From Neocallimastix lanati (nom. inval.) (lineage: Eukaryota; Neocallimastigomycota; Neocallimastigomycetes; Neocallimastigales; Neocallimastigaceae): a stretch of 64,000 bases of DNA. Below are positions 61,000 to 64,000 of the stretch, piece after piece; within the stretch, counting starts at the first letter, position 1, and each line of letters begins with the position of its first letter. The stretch spans positions 263,501 to 327,500 of the forward strand of contig JACVTC010000165.1 of NCBI GenBank assembly GCA_016946835.1. Reading direction: 5' to 3'. The notes beneath the pieces were generated by a model. It was not told the DNA's origin and did not search any database. It worked only from the letters and a program-made list of their open reading frames with translations. The translations under genes and the position numbers were made by a program.

Positions 61000-62240
61000 A
61001 AAAAAAAATAAATAAAAAATAAAAAAAATAAATAATAAAGTAAAATAAAAAATATAAAAAAATAAATAATAAAATAAAATATAAAATATAAAATTAAAAA
61101 AGAATGAAAGTAAATATAATAATAATATTATAGTTACATCAAAAATTTTGCATTGTGATTTTGAAAAAAGTATATCCAATGCTTCCATTAAAATATTTCA
61201 TAATATTACTATTAAATATTGTGTATGGCATTATAAAAGATCGTTAGAAGTTCAAAAAAATAAATTACGTTATAATGAAGTTGAAAATAATCATAAGATT
61301 TATTTGTTATATAAAGCTATTACAAATTTTCCTTTTATAAATCCTGAATATATATTTGATATTTATAATCATATTAAAATTATATGTCAAATATATAATT
61401 ATTTCAATTTTTTAAATTTTTTGGAATATTTTAATAAGACTTATTTATATAAATATGATATTCAATATTGGAATTATTATAACGATATAAACCACATAAC
61501 AAATAATGCTTCAGAATCTTTTAACAATTACTTAAAAAAATTGTTTTACAAAAAACCTTCTTTATATGAATTGATTTATCATTTAAAAAGAGAAGAATCT
61601 TTATCTTACAATAATTACAAAAGGAAAATTGAAGGAGTTTGGAAAAAAAAGAAGAATATTAACAAAAACTGATGAAATCAATAATTTCATTAAAAAATAC
61701 AAAAAAAAAGGAATCCGAATTGATTGATAAAAAATGTGATAAAAATGATATTATTGATTTATGATATAAATGTTTAATAGAATTAAACACACTCTAAATT
61801 TATAAATAATAATTAACTAGAATATATATAGTTTAAATTATATTTATATCAATATCAATATATTTTATTAATATCAATAATAATAAATATTTAATACTAT
61901 AATAAAATTTATTCTATTATTTAATTAATTTAATAATAAAATATATAATTTTATTTATTTTATTTAAATAAAATAAAATGGAAAGGTTTTATTATTAAAA
62001 TATTTAATAATAAAATATAATAATAAAATAAAATTAAAAAAAAAATAAAAATAAAAATAAAATAAAATTCTTAACAGAAAACTTATTTATTCTTTTATTT
62101 ATTCTTTTTTGTTTTTATTTTATTTTTTAATGCTAAAATACAATAAATAAAAATATACGTTGAAAATAGTGGCGTATTACATATATTTTACACATTGTAC
62201 AAAAATTTATGATGATTATACATAAATTATGTCGAAATGC
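60812..62240 (+). mobile_element. MULE-like DNA transposon remnant
   Basis: A 19-bp perfect inverted match, GCATTTCGACATAATTTAT, lies at 60812-60830 and, inverted, at 62222-62240. Looser similarity continues outward and inward, so the terminal repeats are probably longer than this core. Between them lies a truncated MULE-type transposase. The element is about 1.4 kb or a little more, far shorter than an autonomous MULE. The outer ends and target duplication could not be fixed. Confidence 0.6.
61130..61795 (+). pseudogene. Truncated MULE transposase
   Basis: The frame reads VTSKILHCDFEKSISNA, then IKIFHNITIKYCVWHYKRSL, which is the D...A...FP...x-C-x-x-H-Y/W block around the second catalytic aspartate of MULE transposases. 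The C-terminal part follows with NHITNNASESFNNYLKKLF and KKPSLYELIYHLKREES, the usual tail with a conserved T-N-N-x-x-E. A one-base shift near 61640 leads to ILTKTDEINNFIKKYKKK before a TGA. The N-terminal DNA-binding domain and first catalytic aspartate are absent, so the protein would be inactive. Confidence 0.65.
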
Positions 62241-62731
62241 TTCACATTCATAACATAAATTTTAATTTTATGTTATGTAAATATGTAAATAATTTATAAA
62301 TTTAAAAAGTTTTATTTTATTTATAATTTATTTTAAATTTTTTTTTTTATAATCATTTATATATCATTTATATATTATTTTTCATTATATTTCAAGTTTA
62401 TAGTACAATACTTTAAAAATTATTTATTATTTTTAAAAAAGTTTTATTATAATTTATATTATATAAGATATGATTTTAATTTTAAGTGTATAAAAAAAAA
62501 AATTAATAATAATAATAATAAAAAACAGTATAAGTGATGATGATGATGATTTAGTTTAGCATATAGGAAGAAAAATAATTAATAATAAATAATAAATATT
62601 TTAATAATAATATTTTATATATATATATATTTATATAGTTTTTATAGTTAATATATGATATATAAATCATCATCATCAGGATATCATATAAATATATATA
62701 ATTTTATAAATAATTACAAGTACAAGAAAAT

Positions 62732-62768
<37 letters not shown>

Positions 62769-62831
62769 TATCGAATAATAATAATAATAATATATGAATA
62801 AATATTCATTATTATTATTATTATTATTTCT

Positions 62832-62890
<59 letters not shown>

Positions 62891-63398
62891 CTATAGTAGA
62901 AAAAAAAAATAAAAACTATAATAATTTAAAATAAAACAAAATAATATATATATTTAAAAAGAATTAAAGAATTAAAATAAAATAATATATAATATATAAT
63001 ATGTAATAAAATAATTGATAATATAAAAAATAAAAAAAAATAAAAAATATAAATATATATATTAAAAAATTAATAATACCATAATGTTCCATCTTTATTG
63101 TAAAAATAAAAGTAAAATATAAAATAAAATAAAAAAAAAAAAAAATAGTGTTTATTTTTTTATTATTTTTTTTTGTGTGTGGTTGTGCGGGTGTTGGTTT
63201 TTTATTTTTAATATTTTGTTCCTGTTTTTTTTTTTTTTTTTTTTTTTTTTTGATATTTTTGAAGATTCTATGTTCTATGATAAGGTTAAAGAAAAATTAA
63301 AATCAAACAAAATAATAATAATAATAATAATAATAATAAAGGATGTTATTTTGCCTATTAAGAAATAGCTTAAACTTTTATTATTATTATTATTATTA
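62241..63398. other. Intergenic, AT-rich
   Basis: 3' flank of the EH-domain gene, with (TA)n, a (GAT)n stretch near 62535, T(30+) runs near 62730 and 62860 and (AAT)n near 63310. An apparent frame at 63177-63368 is poly-Phe/poly-Ile and not a gene. Confidence 0.55.
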
Positions 63399-64000
63399 TT
63401 ATTGTTGTTGTTGATTAAAATAATGATCAATATCAATGCCACCAAGGTATTGATCTATAAGGTACATACCAGTAACAAATTCTGGTCTTTCTAGAAGACC
63501 CTCCATTTTTTGATTGACATAATCCCATATTTTCGCTAGAATATTTCTAGGGGCTCCAGATTGTATCCAGATGGCTTTTACCATACTATCAGTAATGAGT
63601 TGACCATCGGTAACTTGATTGAAAACATGTCCATAACGAAATATATTTTCTGAAGGCACCTGAATATTAAATATTCTTTGAATTTCATTGGAACATTCAT
63701 CAATCATTGTTTTTATTTGAATTTTATCAATATTATTATTAGTATTGGTAATAGTATTAATATTGGTATTGTTTTTTATGGACCGATTTTGATTATTGTT
63801 ATTGCCACTACTGTTATTAGCTAAGGGATGAGTAGAATGAGGAGTGAATGTTATACCTGGTGTAAAAGCTGATAATACTGATGCCGATGTTGCTGTTGCT
63901 GTTGATATTGCAGAAGATAAATTAGAATCTGAACCAGTACGTTTTAATTTTGCATTAGACGTTCGAATGGATAAAGATGTTGGAGTAACAAAAGTTTTAT
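63399..64000 (-). CDS. EH-domain protein, C-terminal part (runs off the window)
   Basis: One open frame from the window edge to the TAA at 63399, about 200 residues; the 5' end lies beyond 64000. The first roughly 95 visible residues are Ser/Thr/Asn-rich (KLKRTGSDSNLSSAIS, then Asn tracts). The rest forms an EH domain: SENIFRYGHVFNQVTDGQLI, TDSMVKAIWIQSGAPRNIL, AKIWDYVNQKMEGLLERPEF and VTGMYLIDQYLGG, ending in a short Gln run. EH domains bind NPF peptides in endocytosis and actin-linked trafficking proteins. Here the EH domain is C-terminal, unlike Ede1/Eps15 where it is N-terminal. Which family member this is cannot be said from the visible part. Confidence 0.85.
   Translation of the reverse strand, partial: KTFVTPTSLSIRTSNAKLKRTGSDSNLSSAISTATATSASVLSAFTPGITFTPHSTHPLANNSSGNNNNQNRSIKNNTNINTITNTNNNIDKIQIKTMIDECSNEIQRIFNIQVPSENIFRYGHVFNQVTDGQLITDSMVKAIWIQSGAPRNILAKIWDYVNQKMEGLLERPEFVTGMYLIDQYLGGIDIDHYFNQQQQ

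Noticed and set aside
63177-63368. 63-codon plus frame with poly-Phe and poly-Ile
   Set aside because: Built of T and AAT runs in the 3' flank of the EH-domain gene.

Overview
The window looks like nuclear DNA of an anaerobic gut fungus (Neocallimastigomycota). The base composition is extremely AT-rich, with intergenic DNA made almost wholly of A/T homopolymers, (ATT)n and a TTATTTA heptamer. The few intact genes are GC-richer islands, split by short GT-AG introns and ending in TAA. One gene encodes CFAP20, a protein of ciliated or flagellated eukaryotes, which fits a zoospore-forming fungus. The relic families fit too: Ty1/copia, LINE and MULE elements, a PD-(D/E)XK (Rpn-type) transposase-nuclease and ankyrin-like genes. 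The phylum is an inference from these traits, not from a marker-gene comparison.

Five genes read cleanly. Four are complete on the minus strand: CFAP20 (5644-7422, 4 exons), a protein with two MSP/VAP-type domains (12730-15579, 8 exons), a Q/N-rich C2H2 zinc-finger factor (22813-29564, 4 exons) and a RhoGEF/PH/TLDc fusion (46792-49596, 3 exons). The fifth is the 3' part of an EH-domain gene (63399 to the window end, also minus). Exon joins were worked out by hand; every join uses GT-AG, keeps phase and restores the expected domain sequence.

Region by region. Positions 1-4.3 kb hold three decayed genes (an ankyrin-type gene, an unrecognised minus-strand gene and a secreted-type gene). Two related copia elements, a truncated minus copy (10.45-12.55 kb) and a nearly full plus copy (16.9-21.9 kb), lie head to head around the double-MSP gene. 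From 29.6 to 40 kb there is almost no coding signal, only repeats and two strong foldbacks. From 40.3 to 46.1 kb lie LINE relics, a strand-skewed block and further coding relics. From 49.6 to 62.3 kb there are heptamer arrays, a segment duplicated 3.4 kb apart, an Rpn-type relic and a MULE-like element with a 19-bp inverted match.

The relic genes share one decay signature: in-frame TAA/TAG where glutamine fits and TGA/TAG where tryptophan (or arginine) fits, often with small frameshifts. The intact genes use the standard code. No rRNA, tRNA or CRISPR array was found. The genes do not form a pathway. The items most worth follow-up are the double-MSP protein without a membrane anchor, the RhoGEF-TLDc fusion and the paired foldback at 36.4-36.5 kb.
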